This document shows, in pieces, positions 7,241 through 15,322 of a stretch of DNA of 31,596 bases; position 1 is the stretch's first letter; every line of letters begins with the position of its first letter. The notes under the pieces were generated by a model, which did no database searches, was not told the DNA's origin, and saw only the letters and a list, made by a program, of their open reading frames with translations. This DNA is from Spirochaetaceae bacterium (GTDB lineage: Bacteria > Spirochaetota > Spirochaetia > Treponematales > Breznakiellaceae): contig JAIRMY010000145.1 in the NCBI GenBank assembly GCA_031258335.1, positions 1 through 31,596 on the forward strand, written 5' to 3'. The translations under genes and the position numbers were made by a program.

Positions 7241-8472
7241 AGACTCTGCATTTTGACTGCTTTGCCGGTATCTCAGGCGATATGACGCTGGGCGCTCTTG
7301 TGGATTTAGGCGTTGACAAAAGAGCCGTCCTAAAAGAACTAGAAGCGCTTAACCTTGCCGGCTGGTCTATGGATTTTGTAAAAGAAGAACGTTGCGGCAT
7401 CACCGGAACACGGGCCATAGTCAACATTGATGATGAGGATTTTTCCGCCGGGCATGGTCATCACGGTCACGGGGCCAGTAATCACGTCCCATGCCGTGCT
7501 TGGCGTGATATACGCTTCCTCATCGAGAAATCTGGCTTGAGCGAAGGGGCAAAGTCCCGCGCCCTAGCAATATTCTCGCGCCTTGCATCCGCCGAAGCGG
7601 AGGTGCACGGCGTTCCGGTGGACGAGGTTACGTTCCACGAAGTCGGCGCTCTCGACTCAATCATAGACATAGTCGGCAGCGCGGTCTGCTTGGACATACT
7701 CAAGCCGGACAGGATCACATCAAGCGAACTGGAACTCGGCGGCGGTGTGGTAAAATGCGCCCACGGCTTACTCAACGTACCCGCCCCCGCCACGCTGAAG
7801 CTCTGCGAAGGATTGCCGGTGAGGACAGGTGGCTTTGACAAAGAGATGACGACGCCGACAGGGGCGGCCATACTCGCGGTAAGCGTGGACGAATTCATAA
7901 AAGGCGCGGCTTTCAGGCATATCAAAACGGCTTACGGCATAGGTTCACGGAAATTGGAGCGTCCCAACGTGCTTGCTGTCTCGTGGCGCGAGGAAGCGCC
8001 GGCGGCCAAGAACGGCGCGGCAGACGGCTGGATACACGAAGAACTCACATTGATAGAGACGAACATTGACGATATGACAGGCGAGGCGCTCGGCTTCCTC
8101 ATGGACAGGCTTTTCGAGGCGGGCGCTCTGGATGTAACGTTTACCGGTTGCGTGATGAAGAAATCCCGCCCCGGCGTGATAGCCGCGATACTCTGTACGC
8201 CAGAAAGACTCAGCTTCCTCCGCCGCGTCTTATTTGAAAAATCAAGCGCCATAGGCTTTCGTGAAACAACTGTACGCCGCATATCACTGCCGCGTGAACA
8301 GCGCACGGTCAAAAGCGGAGCGGATGCCGCCGGGGTAAAAACTGTTTTTGTCGATGAAAAAAAATGGCGTTCAAAAATTGAATACCGCGACAGGGAAAGG
8401 CTGGCCCGCGAAAGAGGCGTATCCCTTGATGAAGCGGAGGGTATTATAAGAGATGAATACGGCAATCCTTGA
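7237..8472 (+). CDS. larC: LarC, nickel insertion enzyme (cyclometallase) for the nickel-pincer cofactor
   Basis: LarC inserts nickel into the dithiolate precursor, using CTP, to complete the nickel-pincer nucleotide. The 411-aa protein begins with the family signature LHFDCFAGISGDM at residues 3-15 and carries a His-rich metal-binding stretch HGHHGHGASNH near residue 72. It also has the second-half motif NIDDMTGEALG and the block CVMKKSRPGV. In Lactobacillus plantarum larC needs a programmed frameshift to join LarC1 and LarC2; here both halves are in one uninterrupted frame. The start is GTG, overlapping the larE stop by 4 bp, and the gene overlaps larB by 20 bp. Confidence 0.94.
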   Translation: MKTLHFDCFAGISGDMTLGALVDLGVDKRAVLKELEALNLAGWSMDFVKEERCGITGTRAIVNIDDEDFSAGHGHHGHGASNHVPCRAWRDIRFLIEKSGLSEGAKSRALAIFSRLASAEAEVHGVPVDEVTFHEVGALDSIIDIVGSAVCLDILKPDRITSSELELGGGVVKCAHGLLNVPAPATLKLCEGLPVRTGGFDKEMTTPTGAAILAVSVDEFIKGAAFRHIKTAYGIGSRKLERPNVLAVSWREEAPAAKNGAADGWIHEELTLIETNIDDMTGEALGFLMDRLFEAGALDVTFTGCVMKKSRPGVIAAILCTPERLSFLRRVLFEKSSAIGFRETTVRRISLPREQRTVKSGADAAGVKTVFVDEKKWRSKIEYRDRERLARERGVSLDEAEGIIRDEYGNP

Positions 8473-9232
8473 AATTATTGAACAGGTACGAGATGAAAGG
8501 CTGACCCCTGACGAGGCTGAAAGGCGTATAAACGCTCTGTACCACGGCGACCTGGGCTTTGCCGACCTGGACCTCCAGCGCGAGGCCCGCACCGCCTATC
8601 CCGAAGTCGTCTACTGCGCGGGCAAGACCCGCGAACAGGCCCTGGCTATAATGACCAGAATGCGTGAACACAGCCTTCCCGTCTTTGCGACAAAGGCATC
8701 CAAAGCCATCGCGGACGAAGCCGCCGCCGCCTTCGCCGACACCTCGTACCATGAGCTAAGCCAAACCCTCTCCATAGGCAGCCTGTACACGGAAGCCGAG
8801 CGCGAGGGCCTCGTCGTTGTCGCGGCGGCGGGCACCTCAGACCTGAACGTCGCGTGGGAGGCGGCGCGGACGGCTCAGTTTTTCGGCAGCAATGTCCGCA
8901 TGATTAACGACATAGGCGTCGCCGGCATACACCGCCTGTTTAACCGCCTCGACGAAATACGCGCCGCCCGCGTAATAATCGCCTGCGCCGGCATGGAAGG
9001 CGCCCTAGCCGGGGTAATAGCCGGGCTTGTTTCAGTGCCGGTAATCGCCCTCCCAACCAGCGTAGGCTACGGCGCTTCATTCGGCGGACTCTCCGCCCTG
9101 CTCGGTATGCTGACCTCCTGTGCCCCCGGCATCTCCGTGGTAAACATCAACAACGGCTTCGGCGCCGGCTACCAAGCCAACCTAATAAACCACCCCGCCC
9201 CCGCGCTTTGTGCGGGGATGCGCCAAAATTGA
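8453..9232 (+). CDS. larB: LarB, nicotinic acid adenine dinucleotide carboxylase/hydrolase
   Basis: LarB carboxylates the pyridinium ring of nicotinic acid adenine dinucleotide at C5 and hydrolyses the phosphoanhydride, the first step toward the nickel-pincer cofactor. The 259-aa protein has the N-terminal LarB region (LGFADLDLQREARTAYPEVV) and a C-terminal PurE-like domain with VVVAAAGTSDLNVAWEAART, IACAGMEGALAGVIAGLV and PTSVGYGASFGG. The last dozen residues (PAPALCAGMRQN) extend past the usual end near NNGFGAGY. It starts inside larC. No larA (lactate racemase) is within this window, so the cofactor must serve a racemase or epimerase encoded elsewhere. Confidence 0.94.
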   Translation: MNTAILEIIEQVRDERLTPDEAERRINALYHGDLGFADLDLQREARTAYPEVVYCAGKTREQALAIMTRMREHSLPVFATKASKAIADEAAAAFADTSYHELSQTLSIGSLYTEAEREGLVVVAAAGTSDLNVAWEAARTAQFFGSNVRMINDIGVAGIHRLFNRLDEIRAARVIIACAGMEGALAGVIAGLVSVPVIALPTSVGYGASFGGLSALLGMLTSCAPGISVVNINNGFGAGYQANLINHPAPALCAGMRQN

Positions 9233-9263
9233 AAGAAAACCGCCGGGTTGTCGAAAAAAGCGC

Positions 9264-9291
9264 TTGACTGGTCGTATTGTTTTATTATATG
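9264..9291 (+). promoter_or_regulatory. Probable sigma-70 promoter of the ynj-like operon
   Basis: TTGACT (9264-9269), a 16-base spacer and TATATG (9286-9291) form a good vegetative promoter. It lies in the 124-bp gap between larB and the rhodanese gene and would give a leader of about 60 bases before the ATG at 9357. Confidence 0.5.
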
Positions 9292-9356
9292 CTTCGCATG
9301 GAAGTAAGGCTTGTTTGATTTGTTCAAAAACTAGAAAATCTTATAAGGAGTGTGCT

Positions 9357-10346
9357 ATGAATACAAAGAAATTTATCGCCGTCTTCGTGGCGGCGCTTAC
9401 CGTGTCTGCGGTTTTTGCCAAGGGTAAGCAGGATTCAGGCGCCGTTACCGGTGCGGCAACCCGCGAGATCCGCAAGAGTGATAAGCCGGAATTTATTATT
9501 CCTCCGCCTGTAATAGGTGTGGAAGTCCGCGCCGAGGATCAGGCAAACTTTGACGCATTCGTGTGGTCTGCCGATAAGTTAAAGGCAAATTATGATCATG
9601 TGCTCGTGGTCGATGCCCGTGATAAAGCGCAGTACGACGCCGAACACCTACCCGGCGCGGTTCAGTTTAACTGGAGCGACGCCATAGTAATGCCGCTCTT
9701 CGACATCCCTTCCGATGATGTAATCGCGAAGGCCTTTGCAGAACACGGCGTCGACACAACAAAAACAATTGTCGTTTACAACGAACCCCTGATAACGGGT
9801 TGGGGTGAAGAATCCCGTATTCTATGGTTACTGCGGTACCTCGGTATTAACGACAGCTATATCCTTAATGGAGGCATTAACTACTGGAAGGCGCAGGGCG
9901 GGCAAGTGACTAATGAAAAGACTGTTATACCGGCTCTCACGCCTGTTTCCTCTTTCAACCATGCCGAGAGTCTATTGATAGGAACCGATGAGCTTGCCTC
10001 CCGTATTAGCGAGGTTAAACTCTTCGACACACGCTTTGATGACGAGTTTGCCAAAGGCCGTATCCCTGGCTGTAAATTTGTGTGGTTTAAGGATTTCTAC
10101 CATGCTGACGGTACGTACTTTACCCCGGCGGAAACCCGCGCCCGTATAGCCACGCTGGGCTTTAATGAAGATGACGAGATTGTAACTTACTGCCAGGGGG
10201 GTATCCGGTCGAGCCTCCTCGTCATCCTCCTTCAAACAGCGGGCTTCAAAAATCCACGGAACTATAGCGGGAGTTGGGCGGCGTGGACCGCTACAAAGCA
10301 AAAAATTGATGACGTGGTTTACTCGAATATTCCGGCGTATAACTGA
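9357..10346 (+). CDS. Exported tandem-domain rhodanese (thiosulfate sulfurtransferase, SseA/YnjE-like)
   Basis: Rhodaneses move a sulfane sulfur atom through a cysteine persulfide. This 329-aa protein has a signal peptide (residues 1-21, ending SAVFA) and two rhodanese domains, about 70-185 and 205-315. The first, inactive one lacks the catalytic Cys (VVYNEPLITGWGEESR). The second has the loop CQGGIRSS with C279. The ATG at 9357 is chosen over earlier in-frame starts because ATAAGGAG precedes it by 6 bases and it gives a clean signal peptide. The gene heads an operon resembling the E. coli ynj region, where YnjE is also an exported rhodanese. The sulfur acceptor is unknown. Confidence 0.9.
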   Translation: MNTKKFIAVFVAALTVSAVFAKGKQDSGAVTGAATREIRKSDKPEFIIPPPVIGVEVRAEDQANFDAFVWSADKLKANYDHVLVVDARDKAQYDAEHLPGAVQFNWSDAIVMPLFDIPSDDVIAKAFAEHGVDTTKTIVVYNEPLITGWGEESRILWLLRYLGINDSYILNGGINYWKAQGGQVTNEKTVIPALTPVSSFNHAESLLIGTDELASRISEVKLFDTRFDDEFAKGRIPGCKFVWFKDFYHADGTYFTPAETRARIATLGFNEDDEIVTYCQGGIRSSLLVILLQTAGFKNPRNYSGSWAAWTATKQKIDDVVYSNIPAYN

Positions 10347-10365
10347 AAAAATCCCGGATAGCGGT

Positions 10366-11373
10366 ATGAAAAACTGGTCAGCTACGGTTAAAGTTTTTAT
10401 TTCCATTGCCCTCGTAGTTGTCCTTGTCGTTACCGCGGACGTGAAAGAGATTGCGGCCACGGTAGTAAACTTCCACCTTCCCTGGCTGTTGCCCGTGCTT
10501 TTTTTCATCTTTTTTGCCGTGGTGATTTCGAGTTTTAAGTGGCAGGCGCTTCTGGGCGCTCAGGGGATGCTTATTCCGTTTGGGAAACTTTTTCAGTACT
10601 ACACTGCGGGATTTTTCTTTAACAATTTTCTGCCGTCAAGCATAGGCTGTGACGGGGTACGGGTGTTGCTTCTCAAAAATGAGTTCAAGTCCTACGCTGG
10701 CGCCGCTTCCTCCGTTGTAATGGAACGTATCCTCGCGGCAATTACGCTCGCTCTCATAGGCCTTGCCGGTTCTTTTTTCGCCGCCGCCCCGGAACGTTTT
10801 GCGGTCATCGCGTTGGCGGCGGTTTTCGCGGCGGGGGTCATCCTCATGCTGGTTTTACTCACAGGCTTTGTGCCAAAAAGCCTCGCCGCCAGAGCCAGGG
10901 AGATTTCCCCGGCGGAAACCCCGGCAAAGTTTTCAGGTAAGCTCGCGAAATTCGCGCTAGGGTGGAAAAACTTCGCCTGCGCTTCTGTCGATCTCCGAAA
11001 ACATCCGGCAAGCCTCGCGCTCTGCCTCGTGGGATCCATTGCCTTTCAGGTAACGGTGGCGCTCAGTCAGCAGATGATAGTCTTTGGACTCCATCTCTCT
11101 CCGATTCCCTGGGGCGACCTCTTTTTCGTTAGCGCCGCCGCATCGGTTCTCGCGATGATTCCTCTGGGAGTCAACGGGTACGGCTTCAGGGAGGGCGGTT
11201 TTATCTACCTTCTCGCGCCGCTGGGTTACACTTCCTCCGAGGCTTTCACTATCTCTATACTGTTTGCGCTGTTTGTCTCGGTGTACAGCCTCCTGGGGGC
11301 GGTATTCTGGGTATCCTGCCAGCGAAGACAGACACGGCAAACCGCTCAAGAAGGACTGCCCAATGAAACTTAG
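10366..11373 (+). CDS. Flippase-like membrane protein (lysylphosphatidylglycerol synthase TM/UPF0104 family)
   Basis: The family comprises polytopic membrane proteins with the fold of the MprF flippase domain, thought to move lipid-linked substrates. The 335-aa protein has about eight hydrophobic segments. It carries two family hallmarks: NNFLPSSIGCDGVRVLLL at about residues 86-103, and the late glycine-rich loop NGYGFREGGFIYLLAPLG at about 267-284. I place the start at the ATG at 10366; an in-frame ATG at 10306 would overlap the rhodanese gene by 41 bases and has no better ribosome binding site. The 3' end overlaps the next gene by 11 bases. The substrate is unknown; neighbours hint at a phospholipid. 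Confidence 0.8.
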   Translation: MKNWSATVKVFISIALVVVLVVTADVKEIAATVVNFHLPWLLPVLFFIFFAVVISSFKWQALLGAQGMLIPFGKLFQYYTAGFFFNNFLPSSIGCDGVRVLLLKNEFKSYAGAASSVVMERILAAITLALIGLAGSFFAAAPERFAVIALAAVFAAGVILMLVLLTGFVPKSLAARAREISPAETPAKFSGKLAKFALGWKNFACASVDLRKHPASLALCLVGSIAFQVTVALSQQMIVFGLHLSPIPWGDLFFVSAAASVLAMIPLGVNGYGFREGGFIYLLAPLGYTSSEAFTISILFALFVSVYSLLGAVFWVSCQRRQTRQTAQEGLPNET

Positions 11374-12067
11374 CAAAAAACACGCACTAATAATCTCCCG
11401 CATTTCAATCGCCGCGCTCATCGTACTCGCTTTCGCCGTACCCCAAAGTCGGAGGCTCATCTTCCATGTAGCGGGCATTCTCGCGAGTACAGACCTTGAA
11501 CCGGTCAAGGCGTATATCCTTTCATTCGGCCCGCTGGCGGTGATTGTGTCATTTCTGCTAATGGTAGCCCAGTCCATAGCCGCGCCCTTTCCGGCTTTTC
11601 TCATTACCCTGACGAATGCCGCCATATTTGGCTGGTGGCGGGGTGCGCTCCTTTCATGGGCTAGCGCGATGGCCGGGGCGGCAATCTGCTTCGGCCTCGC
11701 CCGACTCTTCGGCAGGGAGTTCGTGGAAAAACTAAGCGGTAAGATGAGCATAGAGTCAATCGACGACTTCTTTCTCCGCTACGGCGCACGATCCATCGTC
11801 ATTGCCCGGCTGCTGCCCTTCGTCCCATTCGATCCGGTGAGCTATGCCGCAGGACTCACGAAGATGAGCTTCATCGGGTTCTTCATCGCCACCGGCATAG
11901 GGCAGACTCCGGCTACCATAGTCTACTCTTACTTCGGCTCCACGCTGGGCGGCGGAACAAAACTATTCTTCAACGGTCTCTGCGTGATGTTTGCCGTTGT
12001 GGGCATAACCGTAGTGGCAAAGTCAATTTATAAACGCAAAAAACAGGAAAATGAAAGTGGCGAATGA
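11363..12067 (+). CDS. TVP38/TMEM64 family membrane protein (YdjX/YdjZ-like)
   Basis: TVP38/TMEM64 (VTT domain) proteins are polytopic inner-membrane proteins related to DedA, a family tied to lipid scrambling or flipping. The 234-aa protein has an N-terminal TM at about 9-28, and then the VTT core: TNAAIFGWWRGALLSW, FGLARLFGREFVEKL, a re-entrant region with IVIARLLPFVPFDPVSYAAG, and terminal TMs. The ATG at 11363 is preceded by AAGGA with 7 bases spacing; it sits within the last codons of the flippase gene. In E. coli the related ydjX and ydjZ lie next to ynjA-F, which supports this being a relative of that locus. Confidence 0.88.
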   Translation: MKLSKKHALIISRISIAALIVLAFAVPQSRRLIFHVAGILASTDLEPVKAYILSFGPLAVIVSFLLMVAQSIAAPFPAFLITLTNAAIFGWWRGALLSWASAMAGAAICFGLARLFGREFVEKLSGKMSIESIDDFFLRYGARSIVIARLLPFVPFDPVSYAAGLTKMSFIGFFIATGIGQTPATIVYSYFGSTLGGGTKLFFNGLCVMFAVVGITVVAKSIYKRKKQENESGE

Positions 12068-12620
12068 TCCACGCGGTTTCACCGGAGAGGTAGTCCACGC
12101 CGAGGTCTCTGTGCAGGGACTCAAGTATTTTCGTGACGGTTTATACTGTAGCGAGGCAATGTTCAGAGCCTTCAACGAGGTCTTTGGACTCGGTATTCCT
12201 GTCGAATACTATAGGTTTCTGACGGGCTTCGGATCGGGGCTTGGCGAGTCGGGTTGTGTCTGCGGCGCGGTTACCGGTTGCGTGATGGCGCTCTCCGCCA
12301 TCGCCGGGCGCGCCGAAACCTACGAATCCGAACACGACCTCTACCGGTCGGTACACGAACTGCACGAAGAATTCAAAAGGCATCACAGGGCGCTCTGTTG
12401 CCGTGTACTCTCCGCGGGCTTCAAATGGAAATCAAGAGAGCACAGGATTCACTGCGAGAACTATATTTTGACCGCCGGGGATCTTACTGACCGCCTTTTC
12501 AACGGCTCTCTTAGGGACTACCTACCGCCGGCGCCGGGCATTGTGAAAAAGCCTCCCATGAAAAAAACTCCCCTGGCCTTAATCCGCCGTATTGCTTCCG
12601 CGGTAGAACGGGAGTCTTGA
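12051..12620 (+). CDS. C_GCAxxG_C_C family putative redox protein
   Basis: This family is defined by conserved cysteines and is thought to be redox-active, but its reaction is not known. In the 189-aa protein C33 lies in the opening YCSEAMFRAF motif, the signature region GCVCGAVTGC carries C69, C71 and C77, and a later C116-C117 pair and C135 complete the set. There is no signal peptide, so it is cytosolic. The start overlaps the TVP38 gene by 17 bases, and the stop overlaps the next start in TGATG, showing tight translational coupling. Association with a rhodanese points to sulfur or another thiol-reactive substrate, by inference only. Confidence 0.82.
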   Translation: MKVANDPRGFTGEVVHAEVSVQGLKYFRDGLYCSEAMFRAFNEVFGLGIPVEYYRFLTGFGSGLGESGCVCGAVTGCVMALSAIAGRAETYESEHDLYRSVHELHEEFKRHHRALCCRVLSAGFKWKSREHRIHCENYILTAGDLTDRLFNGSLRDYLPPAPGIVKKPPMKKTPLALIRRIASAVERES

Positions 12621-13222
12621 TGCTTGATACAAGTTTAAGGAAACACATCTCCTTTCTCTTTGACGGCGGCGCGGCTTTTTTTGAAAAACTAAAGATTTCC
12701 CCCATATGTGTAACCTTTATCGCTTTTGTTACAGGACTCATCGCAAGCGGAGCTTACCTTCTTGGTTTCCCACTGGCGGCGGTTGTTGTCTTGTGGATAT
12801 CAGGCTGGTTAGACGCGGTGGATGGAACCCTGGCCCGGCGTACCGGTAAAACCAGCAAACTCGGCGCCTTTCTTGACGTTTGGTTTGACCGGGCCGTCGA
12901 GGGTTGCATACTGCTCAGTCTGGGCATTAAACACCCCGGAGCGTCTTTTTCACTTTTATGTTCCGCCTTGGCGATCATTTTGTCCATGACCGCGTTTTTG
13001 TTGACCGGCGCCTTTGTTGAAAATAAAACCAAAAAAAGTTTTTTTTATCAGTCGGGTATCATGGAGAGAAGCGAAGGATTTATAATATTTTCGCTAATGT
13101 GGCTCTTGCCTAAATATCTTGATCTGTTGTCATATCTGTGTGCCGCGCTGATTTTATTTACCGCCTGCCAGCGGGTACTGCTGACAGTATTAGCCTTAAA
13201 ACAAGAAGGAGAAAAACCATGA
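12620..13222 (+). CDS. CDP-alcohol phosphatidyltransferase family protein (YnjF-like)
   Basis: The family transfers a phosphatidyl or similar group from a CDP-alcohol to a second alcohol at the membrane. The 200-aa protein has the complete catalytic signature D68-G-x2-A-R-x8-G82-x3-D86-x3-D90 and about five to six hydrophobic segments. The ATG at 12620 is preferred to the TTG at 12617 because GGGAG precedes it by 5-6 bases and it makes a TGATG junction with the upstream stop. It overlaps the downstream lipoprotein gene by ATGA. YnjF of E. coli is the matching member of the ynj region. The exact alcohol acceptor cannot be told from sequence. Confidence 0.88.
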   Translation: MLDTSLRKHISFLFDGGAAFFEKLKISPICVTFIAFVTGLIASGAYLLGFPLAAVVVLWISGWLDAVDGTLARRTGKTSKLGAFLDVWFDRAVEGCILLSLGIKHPGASFSLLCSALAIILSMTAFLLTGAFVENKTKKSFFYQSGIMERSEGFIIFSLMWLLPKYLDLLSYLCAALILFTACQRVLLTVLALKQEGEKP

Positions 13223-14394
13223 AGAAATTATGTATTGCGCTTTGTTTGCCGCTGCTATTTTTAAGCTGTAATAAAGAAACGCCTCCTGTTGTCCTAAGCG
13301 GATGGGGAGGAAATCCGAATGTAAACGCCTGGATAGGAGGAGAACTCGTTCCCTTTATTGAGAGAACCGAAGGGGTAAAAGCCGTCTGGTCTCCCATGAA
13401 CATTGATGAGATACTGGCAAAACTGGAAAATGAAAAAAATGCAGACGCCAAAGGCACGATAGACGTGGTCTGGATAAACGGCGAGAATTTCCGCTATGCC
13501 AAAGAGCACGGACTGCTGGAAGAAGGGTTTCTTTCAAGCCTTGACAACGCGAAAAAATACCTTGACCTCGGCGATGAAAAAAACATCAATGATTTTGCCT
13601 ATCCTACGGGACTCTCCGAATCTCCTTGGGGGAGGGCTCAGTTTATCTTCGCCGCCGATACCGCAAAGGCCCCGTCTCCTCCCAAAAGCGCAAAAGAACT
13701 GAGGGCTTTTCTTGAAGAACATCCGGGGACTTTTACCTACCCTGAGTCAAATGATTTCACGGCTTCCGCTTTTCTGCGGGTACTGATATACGATATCGTC
13801 GGTTTCGATGCGGTAAAAGATCTTCCGGCGGATAAGGCGCTAATCGCCCGTGTCATTCAGCCTGTGTTCGATTATCTTAACGCTATCGAACCCTTGCTCT
13901 GGCGGAGTGGTACAACCTATCCCAAAACCGTAGCCCAGCTTGATGAACTCTTTCAGGATGGGAGCGTGTACTTTACCATGGATTACAATTCCTACAAGAG
14001 CTATTCCCAGATAAACGACGGACGCTGGCCGACGAGCGCCCGGACTTTTGTCTGGGACAATGGAACGCCCAGCAATACCCATTTTCTTGCCATACCTTTC
14101 AACAGCCAAAACAAGGAAGGCGCTAAAAAAGCGATCAACGCATCGCTTTCGCCAGATATGCAGGCGTCAAAGGCCAGACTTTCAGGCTGGGGCGATGCCC
14201 CCGTGATCGATTTCAACAAGCTGACGCCAGACGAAAAAAATATATTCGCCGAGAACCTAGTCGGACTCAATCCCGTGGCGGCCGCTTCCTTGCTTTCTGA
14301 CGAAGAACTGGGATCCCATGCCCAAGCGGAACTGGCAGGCGATGTGGTGGTTGTCATTGAGCAACTCTGGCAGGAAGAAGTGCTTTTGAAATAG
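13219..14394 (+). CDS. ABC transporter solute-binding lipoprotein, YnjB-like
   Basis: This is the extracytoplasmic binding component for the adjacent permeases and ATPase. The 391-aa protein has a lipoprotein signal peptide with LFLSC, predicting lipidation at Cys17. The mature start PVVLSGWGGNPNVNAWIGG and blocks DVVWINGENFRYAKEHGLL and FTYPESNDFTASAFLR fit the YnjB-type branch of family-1 binding proteins. The ATG at 13219 is chosen because AAGGAG precedes it and it overlaps the upstream stop (ATGA); it also gives the signal peptide. The ligand is unknown. The family resembles iron, thiamine and polyamine binders in fold but not closely enough to infer substrate. Confidence 0.87.
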   Translation: MKKLCIALCLPLLFLSCNKETPPVVLSGWGGNPNVNAWIGGELVPFIERTEGVKAVWSPMNIDEILAKLENEKNADAKGTIDVVWINGENFRYAKEHGLLEEGFLSSLDNAKKYLDLGDEKNINDFAYPTGLSESPWGRAQFIFAADTAKAPSPPKSAKELRAFLEEHPGTFTYPESNDFTASAFLRVLIYDIVGFDAVKDLPADKALIARVIQPVFDYLNAIEPLLWRSGTTYPKTVAQLDELFQDGSVYFTMDYNSYKSYSQINDGRWPTSARTFVWDNGTPSNTHFLAIPFNSQNKEGAKKAINASLSPDMQASKARLSGWGDAPVIDFNKLTPDEKNIFAENLVGLNPVAAASLLSDEELGSHAQAELAGDVVVVIEQLWQEEVLLK

Positions 14395-14437
14395 GGATGC
14401 CGCCTGTGGGCAGTGATTATCCCTTGCAAAAAGCGAT

Positions 14438-15322
14438 ATGGTTAAGGCTTCACGGGGTACTTCCGTTTACTGCGGAACGAGCCTCCGGTCAAATCAATAC
14501 AACGCTCAAAATGCCGTGCGGAGGCTCATTCTGTCCGCCGCGGCATTGTCCCCGGCTGTTATACTGGTAGCCGCCATTACCACCGCCGCCGCCGGGCAGG
14601 CGCTGATGGCCGGGAAAGACGGGTACGCCGCTCTCTTGGCTTCTCCTTTTTTTAAAAAAGCCGTGGTTTTTTCTTTTCTTGTCGCGGTCTTTTGCGCCTT
14701 AATCTCCGTTTTTGCGGGCGCTTTCCTGGCCTTTCTTTTCTGTGAAAAAACCGGAGGCGTTATATTTCTTGCGAATATCTATGTAGCGCTACCTTACCTC
14801 GCCGCCGCTTCCTTTGTCGCTAATACCTTCGGCGATAACGGCCTTGCGGCGCATTTGGTCAAGATTATTTTTCCCCCCTTACGCGGCACCGGAATACGGT
14901 ATAATCCTATTGGGGTCGGGGTCATTATCGCCTGCATATATAAGCAGATTCCCTTCGTGTTTTTAACGTTAAGCGCCTTTTTCCGCGGCTTACGGGAAAA
15001 GTTTTACGATACGGCATGTACCCTGGGCACCCGGCCGATTACGATTTTTTTTAAGGTATACCTCCCCAATGCCGTCCGCCCTTTGGCGGGCGCCGCCATA
15101 CTCATCTTTCAATTTACCCTTTTTAACTATGAGGCTTTCGCCTTTCTGGGACCTTCATCGCCCAAGGGACTTGGCGAACTGCTCATCATGTTCTACTATT
15201 CCGCTGATGCTTCCCCAAAAAAGATAGCCATGGCCCTCTGCGCCTTACAGATCGCGTTTACCATTATTACCGCCGCCGCTCTGGCGGTCATCATCTTTGG
15301 GGGGAGAAAAAAGGAATTTTGA
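14438..15322 (+). CDS. ABC transporter permease, first half of a YnjC-like pair
   Basis: The 294-aa inner-membrane protein has about six TM segments, and an EAA-like coupling loop (YDTACTLGTRPITIFFKVYLP) that contacts the ATPase. E. coli YnjC carries two such permease domains in one chain; here they are separate genes. The first 26 residues up to about 14516 do not look like permease sequence and are encoded partly by an inverted-repeat element (14475-14531). Neither the ATG at 14438 nor the in-frame GTG at 14516 has a ribosome binding site, so the start is uncertain. The end overlaps the next gene in TTGA. Confidence 0.8.
   Translation: MVKASRGTSVYCGTSLRSNQYNAQNAVRRLILSAAALSPAVILVAAITTAAAGQALMAGKDGYAALLASPFFKKAVVFSFLVAVFCALISVFAGAFLAFLFCEKTGGVIFLANIYVALPYLAAASFVANTFGDNGLAAHLVKIIFPPLRGTGIRYNPIGVGVIIACIYKQIPFVFLTLSAFFRGLREKFYDTACTLGTRPITIFFKVYLPNAVRPLAGAAILIFQFTLFNYEAFAFLGPSSPKGLGELLIMFYYSADASPKKIAMALCALQIAFTIITAAALAVIIFGGRKKEF
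14475..14531. repeat. Dispersed inverted-repeat element, copy A
   Basis: The arms GAACGAGCCTCCG (14475-14487) and CGGAGGCTCATTC (14519-14531) form a 13-base stem with one mismatch and a 31-base loop. The same arms, with one compensated base change, occur at 24974-25042. This copy lies across the 5' end of the first permease gene. Confidence 0.6.

Noticed and set aside
9199..9217. CCCCGC/GCGGGG hairpin as a larB terminator
   Set aside because: It lies inside the larB coding region and has no T-tract after it.
9210..9356. A longer start for the rhodanese gene
   Set aside because: It lacks a ribosome binding site, overlaps larB, and would bury the signal peptide. ATAAGGAG precedes the ATG at 9357.
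14397..14570. A frameshifted N-terminus of the permease (frame starting MPPVGSDYPLQ)
   Set aside because: The frame is open for about 57 codons, but no recognisable permease sequence is in it and no homology could be tested, so I cannot claim a frameshift.
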